DNA of 62,369 bases from Kosmotogales bacterium (lineage in GTDB: Bacteria > Thermotogota > Thermotogae > Petrotogales > Kosmotogaceae): positions 1-62,369 of the forward strand of contig JASGMR010000004.1 in assembly GCA_030156385.1 (NCBI GenBank), written 5' to 3'. Under the pieces are notes generated by a model. It did no database searches, was not told where the DNA came from, and saw only the letters and a list, made by a program, of their open reading frames with translations. Positions 7,960 to 16,889 of the stretch are shown here, piece by piece. Position 1 is the first letter of the stretch, and every line of letters begins with the position of its first letter. A program made the position numbers and the translations under genes.

Positions 7960-8882
7960 GTAAAATATTTAAAAAATACGGCACATTGATAGCACTCTTC
8001 GGAATAATATTGCTATTTTCCATATTGAAACCATCGGTTTTTTTCACACTGAGAAATTTCATCAATATCACACAGCAAATTTCTATTCTCATGATTGCAG
8101 CGATAGGAGCGACATTCATACTTGGCGTTTCGGAATTTGACCTGTCTCTCGCCAGCACTGTTTCCTTTGGAGGAGTCGTGGCGGCCGGTTTGATGTCTTC
8201 CGGAGTGAACTGGATCATCGCGATTATTATTTCCCTCGCGTTCAGTTTCATATTTGGAGTTATGAATGGCTTTCTGGTTTCAAAATTGAAACTTCCGTCA
8301 TTCGTTACAACTCTGGCCACGGGAACGTTACTCGGAGGAATAACATTCTGGTACAGCGGAGGAACGATAATATTTTCCGGAATTCCCGATGATTTTCTCA
8401 TAATGGGGCAGGAAGAATTGTTGGGTATTCCGATAACGAGCCTGATCATGTTCGGTATTTCATTCTTTTCCTGGTTCATACTATCAAAGACAATCTTCGG
8501 TCGAGCCCTCTACTCAACCGGGGGAAATGAAGTCGCAGCGAAATATTCGGGTATAAAGGTCAACAAAGTCAAGATCATCGCATTCGCTACTTCCGGCGTT
8601 TTATCGGGATTTGCAGGAATTTTGCTGGCTTCTAAACTGGGTTCTGCCCATCCGACAGCCGGTGGAGGATACTTAATGTCAGCATATGCGGCGGCATTTT
8701 TGGGAACTACTTTATTCAAAGAGGGAGAGGCCAATGTGTGGGGAACCCTCGTGGGAGCTCTCATCATGGGAATCATGGCCAACGGTCTCACGATATTGAA
8801 CACCCCTTATTTCCTTCAGGATATCATAACCGGAATAATAATCGTGGCGGCATTGATTTTAAGAGTTTCAAAAAAGGCCTAG
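7956..8882 (+). CDS. Sugar ABC transporter permease (RbsC type)
   Basis: A ~308-residue inner-membrane protein of the BPD_transp_2 family with 8-10 hydrophobic segments. It starts MSKIFKKYGTLIALFGIILL and carries the family features LGVSEFDLS and STGGNEVAAKYSG. The ATG at 7956 overlaps the ATPase stop and is preceded by GGGAGAG. As there is only one permease gene, the channel is probably a homodimer, unlike LsrCD. It is followed after nine bases by the TrpA-like gene, whose ribosome binding site overlaps this stop. Confidence 0.93.
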   Translation: MSKIFKKYGTLIALFGIILLFSILKPSVFFTLRNFINITQQISILMIAAIGATFILGVSEFDLSLASTVSFGGVVAAGLMSSGVNWIIAIIISLAFSFIFGVMNGFLVSKLKLPSFVTTLATGTLLGGITFWYSGGTIIFSGIPDDFLIMGQEELLGIPITSLIMFGISFFSWFILSKTIFGRALYSTGGNEVAAKYSGIKVNKVKIIAFATSGVLSGFAGILLASKLGSAHPTAGGGYLMSAYAAAFLGTTLFKEGEANVWGTLVGALIMGIMANGLTILNTPYFLQDIITGIIIVAALILRVSKKA

Positions 8883-8891
8883 GTGAAACAT

Positions 8892-9635
8892 ATGATCAAA
8901 GTGATACCTTACATTTTACTCGGTTTTCCCGACATAGAAAAGTCGTACAAGGCTATCGAAGAATTTCTGGCCGATCCGAAAATAAGATTCATAGAGCTGG
9001 GAATGCCATCGAAGGATCCTTTCAAAGATGGTGAAATCATCAGACACTTTCAAAACGATCTGATTTCAAAAAATTTCTATTTAGACGATTATCTTAATTT
9101 TATCGCCGATAATTTCAAACCATATGAAATAAAAAAATTCATACCCATGGGTTATTTGAAAGATATCGAAGAATACGGAATAGAAAATTTCAATGAAAAA
9201 GTTTCAAAGATTGGTTTCGCCGGAATGATCTGTATTCACGACACTTCGGAGAGCGAAAAACTCAAAATGCTTAAACTCCCCACGATCCCGGTAGTTTCGT
9301 GCGATTCATCAGGGTCATTTATGAAAGAAAAATTTCTGAAAAAACCCCCGTTCATATATTTCGTTTCGGGAAACGGAAAAACGGGAGAAACCGTAATACA
9401 TTCGAACGATATCCTCAGAAAAGCTCTCACAATGATAAGAAAAAAGATACCCGGTATTCCTGTCTATGCAGGTTTTGGAATAGATTCACACGAAAAGGCA
9501 AAAAAAATGATCGATATCGGATTCGATGGAATCATCGTTGGCAGTGCCCTCCTCAACAGTTTGGAAGAGGGAATAACTGCTTCGGAATTTTTAGAAAACC
9601 TCAGGGGTAAAAAAAATGAAGAACCTTCTCTTTGA
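8892..9635 (+). CDS. TrpA-like TIM-barrel enzyme, predicted phospho-substrate aldolase
   Basis: A ~247-residue paralogue of tryptophan synthase alpha. Read against the trpA at 3540, the catalytic Glu (RFIELGMP) and catalytic Asp (KDGEII) are both kept. So are the phosphate-binding loops (NGKTGE, GFGI, VGSALL). The indole-pocket region around TYGNIAF in TrpA is replaced (PMGYLKDI), and the first loop is LLGFPDIEKSYKA. No trpB is nearby. It lies between a sugar-type permease and a sugar-type kinase gene, overlapping the latter by 20 bases. The prediction is retro-aldol cleavage of a phosphorylated compound made by that kinase, not indole production. The ATG at 8892 follows AGGTGA by five bases; the GTG at 8883 is part of that site. 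Confidence 0.8.
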   Translation: MIKVIPYILLGFPDIEKSYKAIEEFLADPKIRFIELGMPSKDPFKDGEIIRHFQNDLISKNFYLDDYLNFIADNFKPYEIKKFIPMGYLKDIEEYGIENFNEKVSKIGFAGMICIHDTSESEKLKMLKLPTIPVVSCDSSGSFMKEKFLKKPPFIYFVSGNGKTGETVIHSNDILRKALTMIRKKIPGIPVYAGFGIDSHEKAKKMIDIGFDGIIVGSALLNSLEEGITASEFLENLRGKKNEEPSL

Positions 9636-11040
9636 TTTTGGAACAACGGCTATCAAACTGACATTAGTAAACTCCGATTACAGTGTGTGTTCTTCAATTT
9701 CAAAAAAATTGGAAACTAGCATCACGGGGAAGAGAATAACACAGAGCACTTCCGAATGGAAGAAAAATTTCTTCGATGCTTTAAAAGAACTGTTGAATTC
9801 AACCGGAACAAAGAATATAGAGTACATTATCGGGACCGGGCAGATGGAAGATCTCATATTGATCGATAAAAATAACGTGGTTGAGGAAAACGCGACTCTG
9901 TATAGTGACTCTTTCGTTGAAGGTGAAATTCCTGATTCAGAAATCAAAAAATATGAGAGGGAGAGTCCGAATTCGATAGATAACTTCACACCATTGGTAA
10001 AACTTTTATCAAGGATCGATAAAGACAAAAATTATTTATACGATACAAAGAAAATCATTTTCGGCGCGAAGGATCTGATAAATTATTTTTTGACAGGGTT
10101 TTCGTTTGCGGATTATACCAACGCTTCCACTACCGGACTTTTCAGCACTGAAAATAACTGCTGGAACAACTCTCTGCCAGAAGAAATCCTGAATAAACTT
10201 CCAAAAATAGAAGAACCCACTTTTAAAATTGGATTCATGAAAAAAGAAATAGCCAAAGAATTCGGACTTGATAACGTTCCTCAGGTTATAAATGGTATAG
10301 GAGATGCCGGTGCTTCGACTCTGGGATCCGAAATAGAAAAGTGTGGCGAATCGTACATTTATCTTGGAACCACAGGCTGGATAGCCCATCTACAGGAAAA
10401 CTTTTCAAAAAGCGAAGATTTTTTCCTCTTATCCGGTCCTTTCAAAAATCAATGGCAGAAGATGGGCCCGTTGTTGAACGCAGGAAACGTATTTGACTGG
10501 GCAATGAAAAATTTTCTGAATACGGAAAATTACGGAACAGCCAATGATGTTATAAAAAATAATCATAATACGGGAGTTTTAAGTTGGCCATATCTCAACG
10601 GAGAAAGATCCCCGAAAAAGAATCCCGATATAAGGGGGGTAATCTCGGGTATTTCTCAGGATGTCACATCGGAAGAGCTCTTCACTTCATTCGTCAGAAG
10701 TATAGCTTTTTCTTTAAGACTGGTTTCGGAAAAAATGGGAATTCAGGGCACAGGATCCTTTAAACTGATAGGCGGTCTCACCGGATCACCGGCGTGGTGT
10801 CAATTGCTGGCGGATATTATGAAAAAGAAAATTGTGGTACCCTCTTCCGGACAATCGGGTCCCCAATTCGGATTGATAAAACTACTTCAAAAAATCATAA
10901 AGACAAAAAGCACGAAGTCAAATGAATATATCACTTATATTCCTTCGGACAGAAATTATAATGAACTGTACGGGGAATATAAGAAATTCGCCGAAGATCT
11001 TCTGGAGAACAGAACCTCGTGTCCATCATATCTGAGATGA
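9616..11040 (+). CDS. FGGY-family carbohydrate kinase
   Basis: A 474-residue kinase of the xylulokinase/glycerol kinase/LsrK fold. The N-terminal phosphate-binding DFGTTAIKLTLV and the second-domain ATP-binding segment LIGGLTGSPAWCQLLADI are typical, as are GIGDAGAST and YLGTTGWI. It should phosphorylate the imported sugar, polyol or signal molecule in the cytoplasm. It is the last gene of the operon and overlaps the TrpA-like gene by 20 bases. No terminator was recognised after it. The FGGY fold does not by itself give the substrate. Confidence 0.92.
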   Translation: MKNLLFDFGTTAIKLTLVNSDYSVCSSISKKLETSITGKRITQSTSEWKKNFFDALKELLNSTGTKNIEYIIGTGQMEDLILIDKNNVVEENATLYSDSFVEGEIPDSEIKKYERESPNSIDNFTPLVKLLSRIDKDKNYLYDTKKIIFGAKDLINYFLTGFSFADYTNASTTGLFSTENNCWNNSLPEEILNKLPKIEEPTFKIGFMKKEIAKEFGLDNVPQVINGIGDAGASTLGSEIEKCGESYIYLGTTGWIAHLQENFSKSEDFFLLSGPFKNQWQKMGPLLNAGNVFDWAMKNFLNTENYGTANDVIKNNHNTGVLSWPYLNGERSPKKNPDIRGVISGISQDVTSEELFTSFVRSIAFSLRLVSEKMGIQGTGSFKLIGGLTGSPAWCQLLADIMKKKIVVPSSGQSGPQFGLIKLLQKIIKTKSTKSNEYITYIPSDRNYNELYGEYKKFAEDLLENRTSCPSYLR

Positions 11041-11255
11041 TCATTTTATATACCGATTTTGTGAGGATATGAGATTTTATTCATTCACAAACACACGTTC
11101 TTCTGAAAGATGAGCGCCGATAAATTGAAATATCAGGTACCCGAATTATGATTCTTCGAAAATCTTCATCTCCTGTTTTTTCATCGTTCAATAATCCGTA
11201 TAAAATAGAATCCGGTGTGAAACCCGATATCCGGAGAAACTTTTTAAGAGTGACT

Positions 11256-12347
11256 TTAAGTCGGCGAATCTTTTTGCTTTTCCAGATGTGATTTAATCTT
11301 CGGTTCGTTCTTTTTATCCAGAAAATCATGAAATCTTTTTTTCTCGTCCACCTTCAACATAAACTCTTTCCAGAAGTTTTTAATCACCAGTACAATTGGA
11401 ACGGCGAGAAGGGTCCCGAATATCCCCAGAAGTTCTCCAAAGGCAAGAATGGAGATCAAAATGACAAACCAGTTTATATTGACTCTCTTCGACAGAATCC
11501 TGGGGGAAACGATCCAGCTCACTCCCTGACTTATTGCTATTACCAGGGCCACCGACCACCAAAATCCCGGAAGGCCGTTATTCAAATAACTGAGTATGAA
11601 GATGGGAATCGCTGTTATTACCAATCCGATATATGGAATAAAATTGGTGATGAATCCCAACAGTCCCAAAAATACAAATTCTTTGATCCCCAGAAAAAAA
11701 CAGGCCACACCAAATAAAGAACCCATTATAAGGGAAACGATCACCTGTCCACCGACGTATTCCTGCATTTCAATGTGCAAATCACGAAAATATCTATATA
11801 GCTTTTCATGATCACATCCAGGGAAAAGCATCCATAAAAAATATTTGAATTTATCCATTATTTGCGCGAAGAACGAAGCCGCAATTATCACAATTACCGC
11901 TCCCGTAGCCCAGTTAAAAATATTCGATGAAATGTAGGAAGTGATAGTTTTTACGATATCCATTGTAAATTCATCGATATTATCCGAGAACTTGTAAAGA
12001 ATTTGATAAATCTCATGGGTATCCGTTCCCACCTTAGAAGCCTGAAGCTGAAAAAATTCTTTAAAAGCATCCTGTATTCTTGGTACTGTATTTAAAATAA
12101 TCGGAATAACAAAAATAACCATCAGGAAAAATATCCCCCAGATAGCAACTGCCATTATTATCCTTACGGTAATTATTCTTTTTGGATACGACTCTATGGA
12201 CAGTTTTTGAACAGGATAGTTTATCATAAGCGAAACAAATACAGCAAGCGATATTGAAACAGTAACCGTCTTAAAAATAAACATGAAGATAAAAAAAAGA
12301 AAGAAATATAATAGCAACCATAACTTAGTCACCGTGATTTTTCCCAT
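11256..12347 (-). CDS. AI-2E family transporter (membrane permease)
   Basis: A ~363-residue integral membrane protein of the AI-2E/PerM/TqsA family. Hydrophobic segments include two at residues ~10-45, a central amphipathic stretch, and the diagnostic C-terminal run GLLGFITNFIPYIGLVI. The ATG at 12347 follows GGGGG; a TTG four codons upstream is less likely. The family was named for proposed autoinducer-2 export, but many members act as ion-coupled antiporters or are uncharacterised. It converges on the Lsr-like operon with ~215 bases between; that gap contains no convincing gene or terminator. Confidence 0.9.
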   Translation of the reverse strand: MGKITVTKLWLLLYFFLFFIFMFIFKTVTVSISLAVFVSLMINYPVQKLSIESYPKRIITVRIIMAVAIWGIFFLMVIFVIPIILNTVPRIQDAFKEFFQLQASKVGTDTHEIYQILYKFSDNIDEFTMDIVKTITSYISSNIFNWATGAVIVIIAASFFAQIMDKFKYFLWMLFPGCDHEKLYRYFRDLHIEMQEYVGGQVIVSLIMGSLFGVACFFLGIKEFVFLGLLGFITNFIPYIGLVITAIPIFILSYLNNGLPGFWWSVALVIAISQGVSWIVSPRILSKRVNINWFVILISILAFGELLGIFGTLLAVPIVLVIKNFWKEFMLKVDEKKRFHDFLDKKNEPKIKSHLEKQKDSPT

Positions 12348-12835
12348 TACAACCCCCAAAATTGAATAAAATTTATGAATATTTCATACCATTCCGATCG
12401 TTTTCTACATATTCTTTATCATTATAAAAGTTTTCATCTCAATTCACGGATAAGAACTGTTCCTTCGGGAATATTCGAGTTTATGTTACCTATTTTCCCA
12501 AAGCCGCCTTTCCGGAACAAAATCGGAATATATTCCCCACATCAGGTCACTGTTCCGGTCCGTTACCTCCATAATTTTCAATCCAACCGCTGAAACTTTC
12601 TTCGGCAGTCTGACTGACAATTGAACAGTATATATAATGGGAATTCACCCGTCAGAAAAGTATATGCCATTGCCTACATTAAGTACAGACATCATAATAC
12701 ATTTTTAAAAAACAATACTGGCAAAAACGGAATACTCGGTATAATTAATACTTTTTTCAATTAATTTCCTCCCATAAAGAGGATATCTTATTTTACCAGA
12801 ATAATTATTTATATCTTAACGAAAGAAATTTTTTC
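12348..12835. other. Gene-poor gap with possible gene remnant
   Basis: Nearly 490 bases without a convincing gene. On the minus strand about 35 codons (12434-12541) read open without a start and end in NINSNIPEGTVLIRELR and a stop. Upstream, short open pieces in other frames look like a decayed coding region. I could not assign the family. The plus-strand frame at 12375-12593 has no ribosome binding site and an odd composition. Confidence 0.2.
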
Positions 12836-12866
12836 AAAAAAAAAGGATGGATATCCATCCTTTTTT
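12836..12866 (-). terminator. Terminator of the NuoE/NuoF operon
   Basis: GGATGGAT-ATCCATCC is a 16-base palindrome (12845-12860) flanked by nine A on the left and six T on the right. Read on the minus strand it is a rho-independent terminator just after the stop at 12875. The flanking A and T runs would let it work in both directions. Confidence 0.85.
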
Positions 12867-12874
12867 ATTTATAA

Positions 12875-14494
12875 TCAATGAACTTTTTTCTTCTTTTTGG
12901 GAAATTTGCACACTCCGCATGGAGCTTCATCCACTCCAACATGTGCCATGAATTCATCCTTGAATCTATCAAGAATCGATCTCAATGGAATCGGAACAGC
13001 CTGACCAAGACCACAGAAAGCGCTGGCCTCCATCGTTTCGGCTATATCGTATAAACTATTGAATAATTCTTCGCTTCCCTGACCCTTTGAAAATTTATGA
13101 AGAATGTCTACGATGACCTTCGTCCCTTCTCTGCATGGAGTACATTTTCCACACGATTCGTGTTCAAAAAATTCCATCAGATTTAGCGCAACATCGACAG
13201 CACAGTGATCTTCATTGATGGCCAAAATAACACCGGATCCAAGAGAGATTCCATAATTTTTCATTGAATCGAAATCAAGGGGCGTATTCATCTCTTCGGG
13301 TTTAATAAATGTTCCTGCCGCTCCTCCGGTTTGAATCATTTTTATCGCTTTTCCATCTCTGATTCCGCCACCGAAATTGTAAACCAAATCTGAAACTGTC
13401 GTTCCCATCTTTACCTCCACTATTCCTTTGTTGATCAAATTACCACAGAGGGAAAAAACCTTCGTCCCTGCAGAATTAGATGTTCCCAATACTTTAAACC
13501 AATCCGGACCATTTATTATAATCGGAGGTACGGAAGCATAAGTTTCTACATTGTTAACTACCGTTGGTTTTCCATAAAGCCCACTTACAGGTGGGTAAGG
13601 CGGTTTCAGTCTCGGCCTTCCTGATTTTCCCTCGATCGATTCTATCAATGCCGTTTCTTCACCACATACATACGCACCGGCACCAAGTCTGACGGATAAA
13701 TCGAAGTTGAAGCCGGAATCCAAAATATTGTCACCAAGAAGCCCGTATTCGTAGGCCTGCTCTATGGCTTTTCTCAAATTGGAAATCGACTCAAAATATT
13801 CTCCTCTGATATAAATATATCCTTTATTCGCACCTACAGCATAGGCGGCTATGGCCATTCCTTCTATAACCGAATGAGGATCACCTTCCATTATAAGTCT
13901 GTCCTTGAAGGTTCCAGGCTCCCCTTCATCGGCGTTACAGATTACATATTTTTCAGGATTGTCCACCTTATATGTAAATTCCCATTTCATGCCGGTGGGA
14001 AATCCTGCTCCACCTCTTCCTCTCAATCCACTCTCTTTCACTTTGTTAATGACTTCAATTCTTTCTTCATTCAGAACTTTTGCCAATGCCTGATATCCAT
14101 CTTTTGCTATATATTCGTTAATATTTTTCGGATCGATTTCTCCGGCATTTCTCAATACGACTCTTTCTTCAACATTTTTCTTTTTTTCTTCCGTTTCTTC
14201 TTTTTCAATCTTTTCAACAACTAATGAAGGAACCCTTCTTCCCTTTAAAAGATACTCCTGTACGATCAGTTCGATATCTTTCTCCGACTTCACTGAATAA
14301 TGAATGTTCTCGGGTAAAATTGAAATCAATACACCCTCACCATAATTACCGAAACTACCCGTTTCTAAAACGTCGGTGATCGAATCCAGATTATACTTTT
14401 TAACTAATTGGGACAAGTAATTTTTATAATGCCTCGCTCCCAAAAGAGCGCTGTTGGAATCTACGGAAACTAGAATTGTAATCGGCTTAAGCAT
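12875..14494 (-). CDS. NuoF-like flavoprotein subunit with decayed N-terminal [2Fe-2S] domain
   Basis: A 539-residue homologue of NuoF/HydB, which binds FMN and NAD(H) and carries a [4Fe-4S] cluster. The NADH/FMN site is visible in GLRGRGGAGFPTG, CNADEGEPGTF and GAGAYVCGEETA; cluster ligands are in SCGKCTPCREGT and CGLGQ. The first ~100 residues align with the thioredoxin-like [2Fe-2S] domain of its neighbour, but the cysteines are gone (ETGSFGNYGEG here, ETGCMGACDLG there). It also lacks the C-terminal two-cluster ferredoxin domain and ends in a Lys-rich tail. It overlaps the upstream NuoE gene by eight bases. Probably the flavin subunit of a soluble NAD(H)-dependent oxidoreductase; the partner enzyme is not in the window. 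Confidence 0.9.
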   Translation of the reverse strand: MLKPITILVSVDSNSALLGARHYKNYLSQLVKKYNLDSITDVLETGSFGNYGEGVLISILPENIHYSVKSEKDIELIVQEYLLKGRRVPSLVVEKIEKEETEEKKKNVEERVVLRNAGEIDPKNINEYIAKDGYQALAKVLNEERIEVINKVKESGLRGRGGAGFPTGMKWEFTYKVDNPEKYVICNADEGEPGTFKDRLIMEGDPHSVIEGMAIAAYAVGANKGYIYIRGEYFESISNLRKAIEQAYEYGLLGDNILDSGFNFDLSVRLGAGAYVCGEETALIESIEGKSGRPRLKPPYPPVSGLYGKPTVVNNVETYASVPPIIINGPDWFKVLGTSNSAGTKVFSLCGNLINKGIVEVKMGTTVSDLVYNFGGGIRDGKAIKMIQTGGAAGTFIKPEEMNTPLDFDSMKNYGISLGSGVILAINEDHCAVDVALNLMEFFEHESCGKCTPCREGTKVIVDILHKFSKGQGSEELFNSLYDIAETMEASAFCGLGQAVPIPLRSILDRFKDEFMAHVGVDEAPCGVCKFPKKKKKVH

Positions 14495-14993
14495 TCACAT
14501 CACTTCTCTTTCCATCTTTGACGTCGTCAATTATAGTTTTTACTTTTTCGGGCGTCAGATTTCCATAGGCTTCTTCGTTAATCATCATGACCGGTGAAAC
14601 TCCGCATAAACCAAGACAGCTCGATTGTTCCAGAGTGAACACACCGTCTTCCGTCGTTTCTCCAAAATCGATGCCCAGCTTCTCCTTCAATGCTTCAACA
14701 ACTTCAGCTCCTCCGTCAACATGACAGGGTAAACTCTTGCAGATCCTTATCACATACTGACCTCTTTTTTCAGTTGAAAACATCGTATAAAAGCTCAAAA
14801 CCTCATATATCTTTGATAACGGCACGCCCGTTATATCGTGTAATTCCTCCGCGGCTTCAACCGGAATGAAATTGTTATAATGATCCTGTATTTCATGTAA
14901 AGTATTTAGCAATACATCTCCCTTTTCGAGACTTTCATTCGAGACTCTAACATAAATATCTTCAACTGTTTTTCTAATTTCGTCTCTAGACAC
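14487..14993 (-). CDS. NuoE-like [2Fe-2S] subunit (second copy)
   Basis: A 168-residue NuoE/HydC-type protein with a helical N-terminal domain (DHYNNFIPVEAAEEL) and a thioredoxin-like domain. The four cluster ligands are visible: two in ICKSLPCHVDGG and two in CLGLCG. It passes electrons to or from the flavin in the NuoF-like partner encoded directly downstream. GTG start at 14993 with GGAGG in front. It is the second NuoE in this operon. Confidence 0.92.
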   Translation of the reverse strand: MSRDEIRKTVEDIYVRVSNESLEKGDVLLNTLHEIQDHYNNFIPVEAAEELHDITGVPLSKIYEVLSFYTMFSTEKRGQYVIRICKSLPCHVDGGAEVVEALKEKLGIDFGETTEDGVFTLEQSSCLGLCGVSPVMMINEEAYGNLTPEKVKTIIDDVKDGKRSDVNA

Positions 14994-15070
14994 GATTTAT
15001 ATCCTCCCTCCCCAATTGGTAATTCATAAAATGAATATCCCTATTCACAAGGCCCATAAAGCATTTGTAT

Positions 15071-16876
15071 TTATGGTGATACTTTGTCTATGGCATTAAA
15101 TCTACAAACCGTTATACAACTGCCGCATCTCGTACAGATATCCGGATCTATCTCGTGAGGTTTTCTGACTTCTCCCGAAATACAATTAACCGGACAAACT
15201 CTGGCACAGGCGGTACATCCGACACATTTTTCCTTGTCTATAACCACTCTGGTCAATGCTTTACATCTCTTGGCGGGACATTTCTTTTCATCTATATGAG
15301 CTAAATATTCTTCCCAAAAATATTTCATAGTTGAAATTACCGGTTGAGGGGCCGTCTGTCCGAGACCACAGAGGGACGTATCCATTATATACTGACCGAG
15401 TTCCTTCAGTTTATCGAGATCTTCCATCTCTCCCTCGCCCGAAGTGATCTTTTTCATAATTTCGTGCATCTGTTTTGTGCCCTCTCTACAGGGTGTACAT
15501 TGTCCACATGATTCCTCAACTGTGAACTCCAGAAAAAACTTTGCGACGTCAACCATACAATCATCTTCATCCATGATGATCAATCCACCGGAACCTACAA
15601 TGGCTCCAAGGCTTTTGAGATTGTCATAAGTAATGGGTGTATCGATATATTCCATAGGAATACAACCGCCACTCGGCCCACCTGTCTGAACCGCTTTCAT
15701 CTTTTTTCCATTGGGTATTCCACCACCTATTTCAAAAACCAGTTTTCTCAATGATGTTCCAAATGGAACTTCCACCAATCCAGTGTTTTTAACCTTCCCG
15801 GCCAGTGCAAATACCTTCGTTCCTCTTGCCCCTTCAACACCATATTGAGCGAACCATTCTCCTCCATTCCGAATAATCGGAGCTATATTGGCATAGGTCT
15901 CAACGTTGTTATTCAGAGTTGGTTTTCCCCATAATCCTTTATCGGATGGATAAGGTGGTTTTAATCTTGGAACACCTCTTTTTCCTTCAATGGAATTGAT
16001 CAAGGCCGTCTCTTCACCACAAACGAATGCACCTGCACCGATTCTGATCTCCAGGTCAAATGAAAAACCTGTATCCATTATATTGTTCCCGAGCAAACCA
16101 TACTCTTTGGCCTTGTTAATGGCTATCGTCAATCTTTCAATTGCAAGCGGGTATTCGGCTCGGCAATAAACAAATCCTTTTTCCGCTCCGATAACATATG
16201 CGGCAATAGTCATCGCTTCAACTATCGCATGAGGATCTCCCTCCAATACGGCTCTATCCATGAAAGCTCCCGGATCACCTTCATCGGCATTACAGATAAC
16301 ATATTTTGTATCCGATTCGGAATTCCTCGCGAGGGTCCACTTCATGTATGTTGGAAATCCTGCTCCGCCTCTTCCACGGAGTTCGCTCTTTTTAAGTTCT
16401 TCAATTACAGCTTCGGGAGTCATTTCCAATAAAACTTTTCTCAAAGCAAAATATCCGTCTCTTGCAATGTATTCTTCTATCGATAAGGGATCAATTACCC
16501 CTAAATTTCTCGTAGCGATTTTAACCTGTTCGGTAAAAAAGGGAATATTTTCCTGAGGTTTGATAGTCAAATCTCCTTTATCACCTTTATATAAAAGATC
16601 ATTCACTACTCTTCCCTTAAGCAAATGCTCCTCGACAATTTTTGACACATCTTTTGGCTCAACCTTCTGGTAAAAAACCCCTTCCGGATAAATGACCATA
16701 ATAGGTCCAAGATCACAAGCACCCATACAACCTGTTTCTACAACTTTAATCACATTTTCAAGGGAATATTCCTGTAATTTCTCTTCCAGAGTTTCTTTCA
16801 CACTCTTTTCTCCGGCTGAAATACAGGCTCCACCAGCACAAATCAAAATTGTATTTTCTACAACTGGCATTAACAC
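15071..16876 (-). CDS. NuoF/HydB-type NADH-binding flavin and iron-sulfur subunit
   Basis: A 601-residue multi-cofactor subunit like HydB of electron-bifurcating hydrogenases. In order it has a thioredoxin-like [2Fe-2S] domain (CAGGACISAG, TGCMGACD); the FMN/NADH domain (GLRGRGGAGFPTY in outline, CNADEGDPGAF, CGEETALI); a [4Fe-4S] site (SCGQCTPCREG, CGLGQ); and two C-terminal ferredoxin motifs (CVGCTACARVCPVNC, CTRCGSCITVC). It should exchange electrons between NAD(H) and ferredoxin-like clusters. The GTG at 16876 follows AAGGA by a normal spacing; an in-frame ATG two codons later is an alternative. No [FeFe]-hydrogenase (HydA) gene is adjacent. Confidence 0.93.
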   Translation of the reverse strand: MLMPVVENTILICAGGACISAGEKSVKETLEEKLQEYSLENVIKVVETGCMGACDLGPIMVIYPEGVFYQKVEPKDVSKIVEEHLLKGRVVNDLLYKGDKGDLTIKPQENIPFFTEQVKIATRNLGVIDPLSIEEYIARDGYFALRKVLLEMTPEAVIEELKKSELRGRGGAGFPTYMKWTLARNSESDTKYVICNADEGDPGAFMDRAVLEGDPHAIVEAMTIAAYVIGAEKGFVYCRAEYPLAIERLTIAINKAKEYGLLGNNIMDTGFSFDLEIRIGAGAFVCGEETALINSIEGKRGVPRLKPPYPSDKGLWGKPTLNNNVETYANIAPIIRNGGEWFAQYGVEGARGTKVFALAGKVKNTGLVEVPFGTSLRKLVFEIGGGIPNGKKMKAVQTGGPSGGCIPMEYIDTPITYDNLKSLGAIVGSGGLIIMDEDDCMVDVAKFFLEFTVEESCGQCTPCREGTKQMHEIMKKITSGEGEMEDLDKLKELGQYIMDTSLCGLGQTAPQPVISTMKYFWEEYLAHIDEKKCPAKRCKALTRVVIDKEKCVGCTACARVCPVNCISGEVRKPHEIDPDICTRCGSCITVCRFNAIDKVSP

Positions 16877-16889
16877 TCACATCCTTATA

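Noticed and set aside
7868-8479. 203-codon open frame antisense to the sugar permease
   Set aside because: It mirrors the permease codons, has no ribosome binding site and has a composition typical of a shadow frame.
9616-9635. Frameshift between the TrpA-like and kinase genes
   Set aside because: The 20-base overlap in different frames with intact ends on both proteins is normal operon packing.
11081-11329. 82-codon minus-strand frame at the 3' end of the AI-2E gene
   Set aside because: It overlaps the real gene in another frame, is rich in Arg and Lys and has no ribosome binding site. A tiny real gene cannot be fully excluded.
11328-11717. 129-codon plus-strand frame inside the AI-2E gene
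   Set aside because: It is antisense to a clear membrane-protein gene and shows no domain.
12375-12593. 72-codon plus-strand frame in the gap before the NuoE/NuoF operon
   Set aside because: It has no ribosome binding site, no motif and an unlikely composition.
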